Source: Solanum dulcamara
Lineage: Eukaryota > Streptophyta > Magnoliopsida > Solanales > Solanaceae
DNA length: 64,000 nucleotides
Direction: 5' to 3'
Assembly: GCF_947179165.1 (NCBI RefSeq)
Contig: NC_077242.1
Span: 34,593,097 to 34,657,096, forward strand
In this document: piece by piece, positions 24,931-37,003 of the stretch
Numbering within the stretch: position 1 is the first letter of the stretch
How the letters are laid out: every line of letters begins with the position of its first letter
Notes under the pieces: generated by a model
What the model was told of the DNA's origin: nothing
Databases searched by the model: none
Seen by the model: only the letters and a program-made list of their open reading frames with translations
Position numbers and translations under genes: made by a program

Positions 24931-25059
24931 GTTGGATGAATCATTCTTATCAAAAATTCATCCTTATCTCCAACAAATTCAAGAAAATTCTAGAGAAAGA
25001 AAGAAGAGATGAAACCCTAGAGCTAGAGAGAAACTAGTGGCGGCCAAGGAGAAAAAAAA

Positions 25060-25066
25060 GGTAAGT
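25060..25066 (+). promoter_or_regulatory. 5' splice-site-like motif in C 3' LTR
   Basis: AAG/GTAAGT-type consensus with GT at 25061-25062, about 130 bp after the TATA run. It is followed by a conserved block ending TGAATTAATTA. The same module occurs in both B elements (28571; minus at 39877 and 43078). Function is inferred. Confidence 0.45.
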
Positions 25067-26754
25067 CTCCAATTTTGTTCCATGAATTAATTATCTAGGG
25101 TGCACCACGATGTTATGAATGTGTTAGTAATGAAAATTTATGATTTTGAGCAGCCCAAAACGTTATCAAACAGCCACAAAGTTTTAGGCGCGCTAAAGGA
25201 ACTTCCGAGTCAAGTTTCGACGAATTTGATGAGTTTCAGGCAAGTTAAGGGTTTCCCTTTCAAATTGGAGTTTATGATGTCGTTGTGAGGTAGATTATAT
25301 TTATTAAATAAGGTTGGAAGTGGAAAAATTTCATAAGGATGCTTGACGTTAGAAATAAACTAAATTAAAGTAGTTGTAGCTAAATCAAAGTCGAGTAGTG
25401 GGTTGTCGTTGTGGTACTGCGGGTGCATCTGGTTGGGTTGCATGTTAAAGGGATTTAAAGTGTTTTTGAAAGGGTTTGAGTTCTTCTGGTTGCAGCCACA
25501 CGACCCTCCATTTGGTATGGTTAAAGATTTTGTGAAATAAAAATTAAAAACTCTATTTTCGTATCGTAGTTATGAGCTAGTTGTTTGGAGTTGTATTATG
25601 TAAGGTAGAGGTGGTTTACTTGTATATATGCTGATGGTTGTTGTTATTGGTATGTTTGTCGACACAGTGTCTAATTTGAAATCTCGGGGATGTTAAAGTT
25701 ATAGGGGAAATGCTGTCCGATTTTTGGTATCTTCGGAACTAGTAACAAACTAGTCGAGGGTGTTGGATAAGGAAACGATCCCTATGGGTACTTGGTTGTA
25801 GAGTTCGAAATTGGAAAGTGAAAGTTTATTAACCTTAGAATTAATCTTATATTAATAGGTCAAGAAGATAACGAGGCGAGCTAAGTTACAGTTAATCCAC
25901 AAAAGGTATGTGAAGCTTACCCTTTCTTTCTTTTGGCATGTGTTAGCCTTAAGTGATTGATATACGAAATGTGGGGATAATTCCATTCATATAACCCCAA
26001 GCATGACTCATAAGTCTTATTCAATTCTCGGTGGTAGAATTCCTATACTAGTTGAGTTATTGCCTCTCAAGGCATCTCTATATGATGGAGAATAGTAAGT
26101 ATGTAAAGTTCTCCTTTCTCTTGGAATATTTTGGCATAAGTACGTAAAGCTACCCTTCCTTCTTCTTGATATATCTTTGACTTAAGTGTGGTGCTATGAT
26201 GGTAAGGTAATGAAATAAAAAGGTTATGATACCTAGCCCATGATGGGCCGGGTACGATATATGTGAATGATGACTCCATGAGGAAAAGTAGAGACTATGT
26301 AAAGCTTATTCTTTCTCTTCCTTTGGCATGTCCTAATTGTAAGTAAAATAGGATACGAGCTCGGGGGTAATGCCACTTTTAAGTCCTAAATGTAATCTGT
26401 ATATCTTATTTACTTCTGAATGTCAAAATCTTATAGTAAGTTGAACTACTTCCTTGAACTCCATATGTTGAGAAGTACTGGGTGCATAAGCTCCTAGTCC
26501 TAAGGACAATGTGACGACGGGTATCCCTAATTCTATGAACTATTAGTATTACTTTAGTACTTGTCTAGGGTCCTCGAGATCCTAAGTAATATGGGCCTCA
26601 ATGGCATTTAGGAGGCTCTCAAGATGGCTACACTACTATTCTGGTGCTTGGATGATAGCTTAATCTTCTTACATTGTCGAATCTCTGATAATGATTTAGA
26701 TTATATATGGTTACTCACTACTTGATTCGTGTATACTTTAATATATCTTTTACC

Positions 26755-27030
26755 GAGTCCCATAAAGGGCTGGGTACGATATATGATTATATGATTACAC
26801 CGAGTCCTATAAAGGACCAAGTACGGTATATGATAATTTTGACACTGAGTCCCATAAAGAGCTAGGTACGGTATAAGATGATATGATTACACCAATTCCA
26901 ATAAAAGGCTGGGTATGGTATATGATGATATGATGACACCGAGTCCCATAAAGGTCTGGGTATGGTATATGATAATATGATAACACCGAGTTGCATAAAG
27001 GGCCGGGTACGGTATATATATGCAATGATA
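26755..27030 (+). repeat. 47-bp minisatellite in C 3' LTR, six units
   Basis: Same unit as 19641-19870 but one copy more. Confidence 0.85.
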
Positions 27031-27040
27031 TAATATGATG

Positions 27041-27248
27041 ATGTGGATCGGACTGAACATTCTTTGGATTTATTATATGATATCTGGATCAGGCCGAATG
27101 TTCCTTGGCATTACTATATAATATGTGGATCAGGCCGAATGTTCCTCAATATTATTATATGATATCTGGATCGGGCCAAACATTCCTCGATATTACTATA
27201 AGATAAATGGATCGGGCCGTACATTCCTCGGCATTATTATATGAGATA
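27041..27248 (+). repeat. 43-bp minisatellite in C 3' LTR, five units
   Basis: Same unit as 19883-20092. Confidence 0.85.
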
Positions 27249-27882
27249 GCACTAATAGTATATAGATGCTTATGATAATAGATTGATGTAGTTATTATAC
27301 TAAGTCCCCAAATAGGCTGGGTATGGTATGTGATGATAGTATGTACGACTTTATGTTATAAGCTACAGGTACAATAAATGATTAGATGTTATACTTTTCC
27401 CCTGTATCCCTACGCCAACTATAATTTCCTTATGATGTCTATGCTTTACATACTCAGTACATATATCATATAGACCCCTCTTTTCTCAAGGGTGCAGCAT
27501 TCATGCTCGTAGGTACAGATACACAATTTGGGGATCCGTCAGCGTAGAAGTTCCACTCAGTAGTTCAGAAGCGCTCCATTGTATCGGAGCCTAGTTTTGG
27601 TATTAACCCTTAATGTATATATTTATCTATTCACGGGTACGGCGGGGGACCTATCCTGCCTTATGTTACTTTTCTTACTCTTAGAGGTCTGTGGACATGT
27701 ATGTGGGTTATATATGTATGTGTGAACAGTTGTGCCTATATGTTATGATAGCCTCATCGGCTTATATATATTATTTTGCTTGTTTGCACGCTATGAGTCA
27801 AATAGTAGATAGGTTTCCTTATATTTAGCAAGGGTACACACGAGTGTCTAGTTCGGGCATCCATCATAGCTTATGGGGTTGG

Positions 27883-27887
27883 GTCAT
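27883..27887. repeat. Target-site duplication GTCAT (left of B solo LTR)
   Basis: Repeated at 31049-31053 immediately after the B LTR end TGACA. Confidence 0.85.
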
Positions 27888-28224
27888 TGTTACACCCCAT
27901 GCTTTTAAAACTCGAAATGTCTCATAAGTTCCTTGGACATTATCATATGAACCATATATGCTACGACACTATTGAATGACTCCAACGAAGGGAGGATGTA
28001 ATACCCCATAGTAGAGAAGGTTGGAGATGAAATCATAAGAGTCCGGAAGGAATTGGAGGCCAAGTAATGAGTCGTAGGACTCGATTTACCTATGTAAGCT
28101 ACTAAGTTAAAAGTCATATGCACTTGAGCTACTTAAGCATAAATCAAACTTACGTAGCACGGATTACATAGGTACAAAAAATAAGACGAGATTACGAGCC
28201 CGCGAGGAAGGGAAAAGAAGACGA

Positions 28225-28424
28225 CACGTGGTAGCCAATGAAGAAGCGACACGTGGCAGCACCTCAAGCAAGAAGGTGACCCACCTGCTTGGGGTCAAGT
28301 AGGTGACCCACCTGCTTGGGGGGGGGGGGGTAGACCCCACTGCCACGTGGCAGCCCCTAGTTGGCAGCATGATACAGTGGCCAATTATGGCTCGACACGT
28401 GTCACCCTAAGGGGCTGACACGTG
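28225..28424 (+). promoter_or_regulatory. Five CACGTG G-boxes upstream of B LTR TATA
   Basis: CACGTG occurs at 28225, 28250, 28344, 28396 and 28419. The last two lie in near-identical GACACGTGTCACC palindromes. A TATATA at 28444 follows within 20 bp. CACGTG is the binding core for plant bZIP (ABRE) and bHLH/PIF factors. The activity of this LTR is unknown. Confidence 0.6.
28318..28330 (+). repeat. 13-G homopolymer
   Basis: A run of 13 G in the B LTR promoter region. Its length may not be reliable in the assembly. Confidence 0.9.
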
Positions 28425-28443
28425 TCACCTCCAAGGCATCCCA

Positions 28444-28449
28444 TATATA
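28444..28449 (+). promoter_or_regulatory. TATA motif of B solo LTR
   Basis: TATATA in the context CCCATATATAC, just downstream of the G-boxes and about 125 bp before the AAAGGTAAGC motif at 28569. Confidence 0.5.
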
Positions 28450-31048
28450 CATGTTAAAATTACTCTTATTCATTCACTTATCCAGAATTTCAGCCAAAAA
28501 CGTGAACAAAAGGGAGAAAAAACAACCTAAGGCTAAGAGAGAGTGTTATGACGGAAACAAGGAAAACAAAGGTAAGCTTCCACTTTTGCTCCATAAATTA
28601 AGTATATACAGTGTTGATTAAACATGTGGAGGTGTATATATGTGTCTTAGGATGCCTACGGAACCATGGTTTCAATTTTACACTTGGAACAAACAAGAAA
28701 AAGTTGAAGGAAAACTTAGAAAGCCAAAAAGAGAGGGTTACGGGTTTGGTCTCCAAAAGGTGAGCCTATGAGTTTTGTTCCGTGAATTAATTATTTGAGG
28801 TGTTACAAGGTTATATAATAGTGTTTTACAACCAAAAATTTCGATTTGGGGAAGCAAGGAAGTCATACAAACAGTCCTCCTAATTTCAGCACGTCTAGAG
28901 AAGTTCCGAGGTGCGACTTGACAATTTTGGCCAATTTCGGGTAAGGTAAGGTTTCTTCTTTTAAGTTTGACTTTATGGAGTTGTTATAAAGGGTGTTAAA
29001 CGCCCTATTGGTGGCTGGAAATATGAAAATGGCTTAGAAATACTTTGCGTTCGGAATAAACTAATTTGTAGTCGTTATAGTTGAATTGTTGTCGAAACAG
29101 AGTGTTGTTCTTGTAAGGTGCTGCTGCAGGGGTGTGGCTTGTGGTTGCAGGGACTAAACATGTTCTAAATGAGGTGGGGGAGATTCTGGTTTCATCCACA
29201 CGACCCCTACTTTGCACGGTTAAAGATTTGACAAAAATGGAAACTAGAAACTTCATTTTGATATCGTATTTTGGATAGGTCGTTTGGAGTATATATTATA
29301 TATTGTTGGTCTGAGTTGCTGCAGGTTATTGTTGTTGGTTGTCTGTAGGTCTTAGGGACCTAATTGGAAATTCGGATAGGGCACATTATAGGTGAGGTGC
29401 TGCCCAATTTTCGTTAACGCCTTAATAAACTAAAGGACTAGTCGAGGAAACGACTAAGGAAATATACTCCATTAATACTAAGGTGTAACCTAAGATGCTG
29501 GAAAGTTAAGAAGGGTTGATACTCATATTGCTTTTATGTTACTTAGGTTTAAAGGACGACGAGACGAACAAGATAAAAAGTAACCCGTAACAGGTATGTA
29601 AAGTTATTCCTTCTTTTGGCATGTTTTGGTATAAGTATGTAAAGCTAACGTTTATTTGTTTTGGCATGTTTTGGCATACGTATGTAAGGCTTATACTTTC
29701 TTTTAGAATTTCTCTGACATAAGTATATAAATCTAATATTCCTTTTCGGCATGGATTTTAAGAAACAAGTATATAACTTTCATATGATTTTAAAGAAGTT
29801 CCTATTCGTAAAGCCACTAGAATGGCCAACTTCTCGACTTCCAAAAGATATTTTGTTATGCCTTGATATGTTTATATAATTCCCAAAAGTTCTATTTTGA
29901 TATAACCCGTAGTAACTTTCGAAAGGTACTTGATATGATCCTTGTCTGGATTTTGAATGATAGCTTATTTTGATTATTCCATCGAGTCTCAAATATGATT
30001 TAAATTGCATTTGGTTTCTCACTACTCCACTCGTGGATGCCTCAATGCTTCTTTCACCGACCCCGGGATAGGTTTTGTTATCGTGCATACTTTTCTGCTT
30101 TGTTCGTCGTGCCCCGACGTGAGGGGGCAGGTACAACCTGTACATGGGAATTATGGAGTTATGATGTGCCATGTACACCTATGATATGATATGATTTGAT
30201 ATGACCATCTGATATGATATGATCTGTTACGGAGATATTCCCTACTCTGGAGTTATGATGTGCTGTGGTGCCAGTGATGGGGCGGCGACCACATTTTGTA
30301 TTTTTTCATCGAGTCCCATAATGGGATCGGATATGGCATATGTTTCTCTGCATACATTATCCATGGTTATGAAAAGTATTTTGGTATTCTGGATAGTTTG
30401 CTCATTTTTGCACACTCTGTTTTGGTAATGGCTTTACTAGTTACAGTCCATGTTTTATATACTCAGTACATATATCGTACTGACCCCTCGTTATCTGGGG
30501 GGCTGCGTTTCATGCCCGCAGGTACATATGTTCATTTTGGAAGTCCACCGGCTTAGGGTTTCCACTCAGCGATGTTGGGAGTGCTCCACTATTTCGAAGC
30601 CTAACTTTTGATGCTGGTTGTTTGATATGTATATATTTATTTGTCTAGGGGTACGATGGGGGCCTTATCCCGCCATATGTTGCTGTTACCATTCTTAGAG
30701 GTCTGTAGACATATGTGTGTGGGTTGTTTAGGAGTTTATTTCGGTTATGCCTATGCGATATATTGTAAAAGCTATTATGCTGTGGCAGCCTTATCGGCTG
30801 GCTTTCCCTTTCATTAGATGATGCAAATGAAAGAGGCCACACGTGTATGAATATTTTATCACCCACTGGGTTCATGTGTTTGGTTCCTATATCTAGGAGG
30901 CTATATGAATATGAAAATATTTTAACCCATTGAGGTTTTTGTGAGCAGTATCATGTTATACATAGTCCAATTTGACTGTAGTTGACAGTTACGTAAATGG
31001 GGGTCAAGGTCGGACCCCAGTCGCGGCCTACGGGGTTGGGTCATGACA

Positions 31049-31062
31049 GTCATAACAATTTA
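31049..31062. repeat. Interlocked duplications GTCAT-AACA-ATTTA
   Basis: Three pieces follow one another: the right GTCAT of the B insertion (31049-31053), the last four bases AACA of the C 3' LTR (31054-31057), and the right ATTTA of the C insertion (31058-31062). Element A resumes at 31063. Confidence 0.85.
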
Positions 31063-34000
31063 TGACTTGTTGGGACTAACAATTAGACGTCTGGTCATTC
31101 TTTTGGGTTTTATGCTTGTTTCCCTGTTTTGGAGCTCTTATAGTTTGAATGGTTTACTTTGATCAAAACTCTAGGGAAACGACCTCAAAAAGTACTTTTG
31201 ATGATTCTATCATCTCAGGAATGGTTATTTTAGGCTAGTAGCATATTTGGCTCGAGTTCCAAGGCTTTTGGTGCGAGATTCAGCCATTAGGCCTTTTACC
31301 TTTATGTTTTAGCCTAAGTTTGATTTTGATCAACATTCATTGTAAATGTGCTCGAATTGAAATATTATCAGCGCATTTAGCTCTTAAATATCAATTTTGG
31401 TGTAGAATGACCTTTCTTGCATTTCCCAAGGCTTTCGATCTCATTCATACCCCTTTGTAGTTTTTAGCTTATAATGGAACTTGGGTGTGGGACCCACTTT
31501 TCATTGATATGACCTCGGATGAAAATTTTGAATATACCATTGAGTTTGAAATTTCGAATTTAGTAGGGTAGCATAGTTTGTTTACACACACAGGATTCCA
31601 AATAAATCCTGAGCACCCCGTCGAAGTATTTTCAACACTCAAAGGTCAATTGGTGCAGCCTTTGCTGGTGCACCTTGGGTTGCTCTCCGTGAACATGGAT
31701 CTGGTCCTGTATTCATGGAGAATAGGATATTTTCCCTCTACTTTCATAGAACTAGTCCCCACATTCGAGGAGAGGAGGTAGGTTACCCTCTATGTTTGCG
31801 AACCTAGTCCCTGCATTTGTAGAGATGGATGAGGTTTTCCATCCATATTTGCAAACCTACTCCATACATTCACAGAAATCTACTGTGGGGTCTTTTAATT
31901 ATGACTATGAACCATTTTTAGTGGGATTTAGCTTGGGGATTTTGCGATTTTAGGAGATAGGAAGCTTTAAATTGAGCAATTCCAAGTGTTGTGCATTTGT
32001 GCTGATTGTGGTTACACATTTGAGTGCTTGAGTTATAATTGGGGTCCCTTTGTTTGAGCAAGGAGATAATTGGAGGTTATTCAAGGTCGAAAACTTCAAA
32101 GTAGAGTATTTGGATGGCGCGTGATCGGTTTGAAGGTAGGCTACGGTCTCCCATATTGACTGAGTTGTATTACATATAGTTTAGTAGATATTACATATTA
32201 TTTAGGTTGGTATTTTCCCAAATTAGAGTTCTTCTCCTCTCTTTCCATATTCTTTGTTACTGATTGAGTTTAGGCTAGAGTAGTCCCTTGATATCCTTAG
32301 TTTAAGATAGGGATTGATATTAATGACCTTAGGCTAGGTTAGTGCATTAGGTTCTTCAGAAGGTGTTTATTTTCCCTCATAGTTAGGCATAGCTTTCGGT
32401 ATGGCTTATTTCGGATGGTGTACCTTGTGCTAGTGCATGAGACCTTATAGCTCATCTAGCCATAGGTTTGGATTAGCTGTGCTCGTTGGGAGCTGAAATG
32501 GCATATTTTGGGATAAGGCATTGATCCTAGAGATATTTCCTGCCCCTATCTGATTTTGAGCCATTCCTCCATCTTTTTGCTTTACTTTTAGTGGTAGTCT
32601 TTTGTTGCCTTTGTGTCTATTATCTATTATTGGGCCTAAGGCCGTATTCGATAGACTATTAAATCCCAAGTTAGTTTCTTTTCCTTGATAGTATGGTATG
32701 ACTTGATGTTACTTTTCTCATTGTGTGTGTCTTATTTGGATTCTAGTGATGAAATATTTGCATTGATTGACCATTTTCACATATTTTATGGTATGATCTT
32801 GGTTCTTTCATGGACTTTTAATACTGTTTTTGAGAAGGAATTCTAATACATTTACTATATTTTAAAATAGGTTTTAACGGGGAGTCGTAGCATCTGGAAT
32901 ATTTAGACACTGGTTTTGAGATTTTTGAGGCATCGAGGACGTACTCCTTTTTATTGGCAGTATCAAAGAAAAGAAGGATGCACTAATCTTTTATTGATAT
33001 TTGGCGTAGCGTCGCCCTTTTTATACACTGGCTGCATCTAGGATGCCTTTACCTATACTTGACTATCTAGCATTGCATCGCCCTTTTCTACATTGACTTA
33101 GCTACTCACTCTCCAATACCACTACAAAGTTTCTATATGTTTATATAAGACCTGGTTTGGGCCCAAACAGTGTATACGGACTTCGCGTATCCCCTATGGG
33201 CCCCTTTGGGCTGTGCACCACTAATCTATATGAGGGAGTTATATGGGTGTCACCTGATAGGTAGAGGGCCAAGGTGGATCTATATACTTTTTATTGATGA
33301 TCTTGAGATCCACCGATGATGTTACTAGTTTTTACCATAGATTTCCATTCATTGACATCATCTATCACTATTATACTTATTTGTTGTATGGTCTCTTATT
33401 TTTATGGGGACCGTGGTATATTTGTCATTGTTTTAACCTTTTGAGGGTATGGGTGTCCGATCAGTTTTTATTTGATTATGCTTTTATTTATCTTATGTTT
33501 TGATTGTAGTTGGTCTACATGGTGTCTTAGTCCAGATTTGTTATTAGTATTTTTGGGTTAGGTTGAGTTGGATTAGTCCTTAGTTGTCTATTTTATCAGC
33601 GGGGTCGGTCAGAATTTTATTCTGGATTGGTTGATTCCTGAAGTGCCTTCTCATTGTAAATAGGTTGTTATCTTTCATTTTTAGGTGTCTTTCTTAGCTT
33701 TGCTCCTTTCTCTATGTATCATATCTCATTTCTCTTATTTCCTATACTACGTTGTGATAGCTCCTAATTATTTACTTGTGATGTATTTACCTTGTTATAT
33801 GTTATCTATACTTGCTTTATAAGTAGACCTCAGTCGGCCTATGCCTATTGAGTACCATTCTTTTGGTACTCATACTACACTTTTGCACCCTTTAGATTAC
33901 GGTGTAGGTAATCACCGGTGATTTGGTCTTGGTGCGGAGCAAGCTATATTAAGAGATTGGGTAAGCTCCTAGAGTTCGGAGTTACTGATTTTCCATCTAT

Positions 34001-34295
34001 TTTGAGCAAGGACTAGTCTTTAATTTCTTTTGAAGACTGCCTGTACCTATTTTGTATTTGTAAAACCCTGTACTCTTATTTTATTTAGATGCTCGACTAC
34101 TGATTGATGCTAGGTCTTGGGTTTTTTTTGTAGATGTATTATTGTTTCTCCCTTTCTTCTTCTTATTATTATTGATTCAGTTGCTTTTTTTTACTATTTT
34201 CTGCTTGATAGCCTATTGTTTCTTGCTTGGGTTAGGCTTACCTACTAATGGGTTGTAGTAAATTCTGCCATGACCTAGGAAAATGGAACGTGACA
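31063..34295 (+). mobile_element. Element A 5' LTR, remaining part
   Basis: Continues the LTR cut at 17169 (matching 14560 onward and 43880 onward) and ends AACGTGACA directly before a primer site. Together with 17111-17169 the LTR is about 3.29 kb. Only short chance frames are present. Confidence 0.87.
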
Positions 34296-34298
34296 AGT

Positions 34299-34310
34299 TG
34301 GTATCAGAGC
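34299..34310 (+). other. Primer-binding site of element A
   Basis: TGGTATCAGAGC, a perfect match to the usual tRNA-iMet complement, 3 bp after the LTR end TGACA. Confidence 0.9.
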
Positions 34311-34473
34311 TAAGTTGATCGACATCGTTGATATAAAGGCAATGCTTAGAGTCTTATGAATCTATGCAAAAATATCCATATCCTATCTTTGAGAGTCTAT
34401 AGGGCATTTTTATAGTGTGTCCTTACTTTGAAGAATATCTAAAACTGATTCTTTGGAATCGTCTCTCTCTTAG

Positions 34474-35169
34474 ATGGATAGAACGAGGTTTTTGGTAGAC
34501 CTGATCGGAGCATTAGAAGGTTCTACTAGAGTTTCAGCAGATAATTCTCAGGTAAGAGAGAGGTTGGTGGTTCTCCAGTAGGGTTTGTCATCAGTATCAG
34601 ATTACATCTTAGGATTTCTTGAGTAGGTTGTGCATAACCTCACATCATCCCTTATGGATTGAGATATGAGTCGGGAGTTTGTCAGGGGTTGTCTTTGCCA
34701 CTCTGTTTGGTGTTAGAGAATTTTATAGAGGCTGGGTCTACCTTTCCCCAAGTTGCTAGCAATGCGACGACCGTAGAGCAAACATGCCTTGAGGCTTACA
34801 GAGATAGTAGTAAGAGGCCTCTCCATGATCAAAGTGGTGATAGTATCTCACTTCGGGGTTAGTATTAGTTCAGCTAGGGTTATCTTCCTTCTCGACCCAT
34901 TAGGCCTATAGAGGTAGCACCTCAGGTTCCAGGAGGTTCTGAGAAGGACATAGAGCTTACGGCGTACAGAGTTTAGGTTAGACTTCTCAGCGTGATCATA
35001 TTAAGCCTTCAGGTGTTGGAGCTCATCCTATTTTCGTTGGGTCCTTTCAGTGGGTTGACATTGATGATGGTTTCTATAAGTATGGCGAGGTAAGACACTT
35101 TGTTAGGGAGTGTAGTAGGACCCCAGTACAGTCAGCTAAGGGTAGTTCCCTAAAGGGTTGGAAATAGTT
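34474..35169 (+). pseudogene. Decayed gag of element A
   Basis: From an ATG at 34474 the frame reads MDRTRFLVDLIGALEGSTR with in-frame TAG codons further on. After frame changes, an open stretch near 34985-35169 ends in SAKGSSLKGWK and a stop. It contains FYKYGEVRHFVREC (35072-35113), a CX2CX4HX4C knuckle whose first two Cys have become Phe and Tyr. The capsid core is not clearly recognisable. Gag with a zinc knuckle followed by no pol suggests a non-autonomous element. Confidence 0.6.
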
Positions 35170-37003
35170 CATAATTAGTTAAAGGCTGACTAGACGCCTA
35201 GGATCCAAGTATCAGTTATACTATGCAATTTTATTATTTTACCCTTTATTGTCTGTATCATATGTTTTTGGTTTTTTTTACCCATACGTGCCTATTTAAC
35301 TTGTTATTTATCTCATGACTATGGTACTAGCCTTACTTGGACTTATGTGTATATGTTTTGGTGTTGTAGCTGATTTGTTTCAGTAGTTGATCAACTAGGA
35401 TAAGTTTCTCTATTAAGAGTGGTTGTTGAGAAACTCCATGTGCCTTTGCGTTAGTGGTTGTGTTATGACTTTGCAGCTGGCTAGTTAGATATTACATTTT
35501 GTCTCCCTAACCATCAATTTTTATGCGGTGTCGACCCTTGTTAGATAGGTGGCTAGACCAACTTTGTTAGTTCTATTTTAGTTTTGTTTGCTTAGACGGT
35601 TATCTTCATTGCTTGGCATTGGTTGATTGGTAGTTGCAAGATGGGGTGTTGAGGTAGTGTGTGAATGGAGGTAAAACCTTTTTAGCAGTTGCAGTAGATG
35701 CCGCTTGTCGATTCTTTCCTTTGCCTTATCTATATTTTTATCCCTAAGTCTGCAAAGTTGAGGCTTGCTTTGTTTACCTACCTAGTTGGTCCATTTATAG
35801 TGTTCTTCGTGTTTGGGTTTATTGGTTGTTAGGAAATTTATGGCTATTTGAGTTGTGATAAAGGTAGTATAGCCTTCGGTATTATTGTGGTAATCCTAGT
35901 TTGCCGTCTCTTCCCATTTTCCTTGGTCTTATTCTCGATTGTGATATGGTAGTACATTCTATAAATATTTTGAAATCATCCCTTTTGAGGGTTTTGGTGC
36001 CAACTATGGCCATTTTTGTGTTTGGGAAGTGTGATTTCTCGATGTGCCTTGTTACTGTCGTTTTTAGTTCTTTGTGGTTGTGTTGGTAACTCTCAAGGAT
36101 TTGTTTGTGATTTGAGTTTGAGCAATCGTGTTTATTGCTGGCTTCAGATATAGCCTAAGTTTGACTATGGAAGGTTGGTTAGAAGGTTCATTTATAAGAC
36201 GGGGTCAAGGTAATTTGTGGGATCTTTGATTTTGACTTAACGAAGGATGTAAGTTTCACTTTTGGAATATTTGGTAGCTTACGTTTTTTTTGAGTGGGAG
36301 TTGGTGAACTTGGACCATTACAGATCGGTTTTCCATGTTTGTACATTGCCTACCACGGCTTTGTTTCCCTTGGGTCAAGATGGTTGGATCAAATTTGGGC
36401 TATCAGAGTAGTTGTATGCATATGATGTCTGGTTTTTGGAAGTTTATACTGTAAAAGTAAATAAATGGGGTTGGGCACTATGCGTCTTGTTGTTCATGAG
36501 ATAATCATCTCAATGCGTGGAGTATTTAGTTTCAGAAGGTGAATTTCAGCTTGGGTTGTTGATTTTGAAGTTAAGATTTGTATTTTGGGCTTTACTCGGA
36601 TTGTTTTGTTTGTTTTGTTTGTTGTCACCCTTAGAGGTTTGGTTGGAATATGTGGATCCGTCAAGATTTGTATTGTAAGGTTCTGTAGGCAAGTTTGAGA
36701 TGGTTTTGGAGGTGTTCAGGATAAGAAGGGACTTGCATAACACCTTGGTGGATAGAAGGAGACAAATTTGGATCATAAGGAAAGTATTTAAATTATGAAT
36801 TGTGTTGCATCGACCTAGGTCCTGTGTTTCTCATTTCGTTGGTTTCAATGTAGTTTGGGTTTTCCCCAGATGAATCTAGTGGTTTCGGTTAAGTTTGGGC
36901 TATTTGAGAGAGAGTTAGAGCCCAAAATGGAAATGGAGTAGTTTTTGGAGTTTAATGTGAATTTGAGGATTTTCCTCTTAGGCTAAGATCTGTGAGGGTG
37001 TTG
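35170..37003 (+). other. Internal region of A without recognisable pol
   Basis: About 1.8 kb of T- and G-rich sequence between the gag relic and the B insertion. I see no RT, RNase H or integrase motif in any frame. It belongs to A because it lies between A's primer site and A's 3' LTR. Confidence 0.6.
36999..37003. repeat. Target-site duplication TGTTG (left of rearranged B)
   Basis: Identical to 43680-43684 at the other end of the insertion. Confidence 0.88.

Larger units (their letters stand above)
24306..27887 (+). mobile_element. Element C, 3' LTR (main part)
   Basis: Starts TGTTAAACACC after the polypurine tract and aligns with the 5' LTR. It is interrupted after GGGTTGGGTCAT (27887) by a family-B solo LTR; the last four bases, AACA, are at 31054-31057. 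It has an intact GGTAAGT motif at 25060, where the 5' LTR has GATAAGT. Confidence 0.9.
27888..31048 (+). mobile_element. Solo LTR, family B (3161 bp)
   Basis: Starts TGTTACACCCCATGC and ends GGGTTGGGTCATGACA, flanked by GTCAT on both sides. It matches the minus element at 37004-43679 (for example TCATAAGTTCCTTGGACATT near its start). It has no internal region, so it is a solo LTR, inserted 4 bp before the end of the C 3' LTR. It carries five G-boxes, a TATA motif and two splice-donor-like sites. No gene was recognised inside it. Confidence 0.9.

Noticed and set aside
27876..27892. Possible recombination between B and C LTR ends instead of insertion, since both end GGGTTGGGTCAT
   Set aside because: The flanking GTCAT duplication and the remaining AACA-ATTTA of C after B's terminus are explained only by a clean B insertion. 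I kept insertion as the call, though the shared end sequence is noted.
34296..34313. tRNA-like sequence TTGGTATCAGAGC (also 20738)
   Set aside because: Only the short primer complement is present at an LTR edge; there is no cloverleaf, so no tRNA gene.
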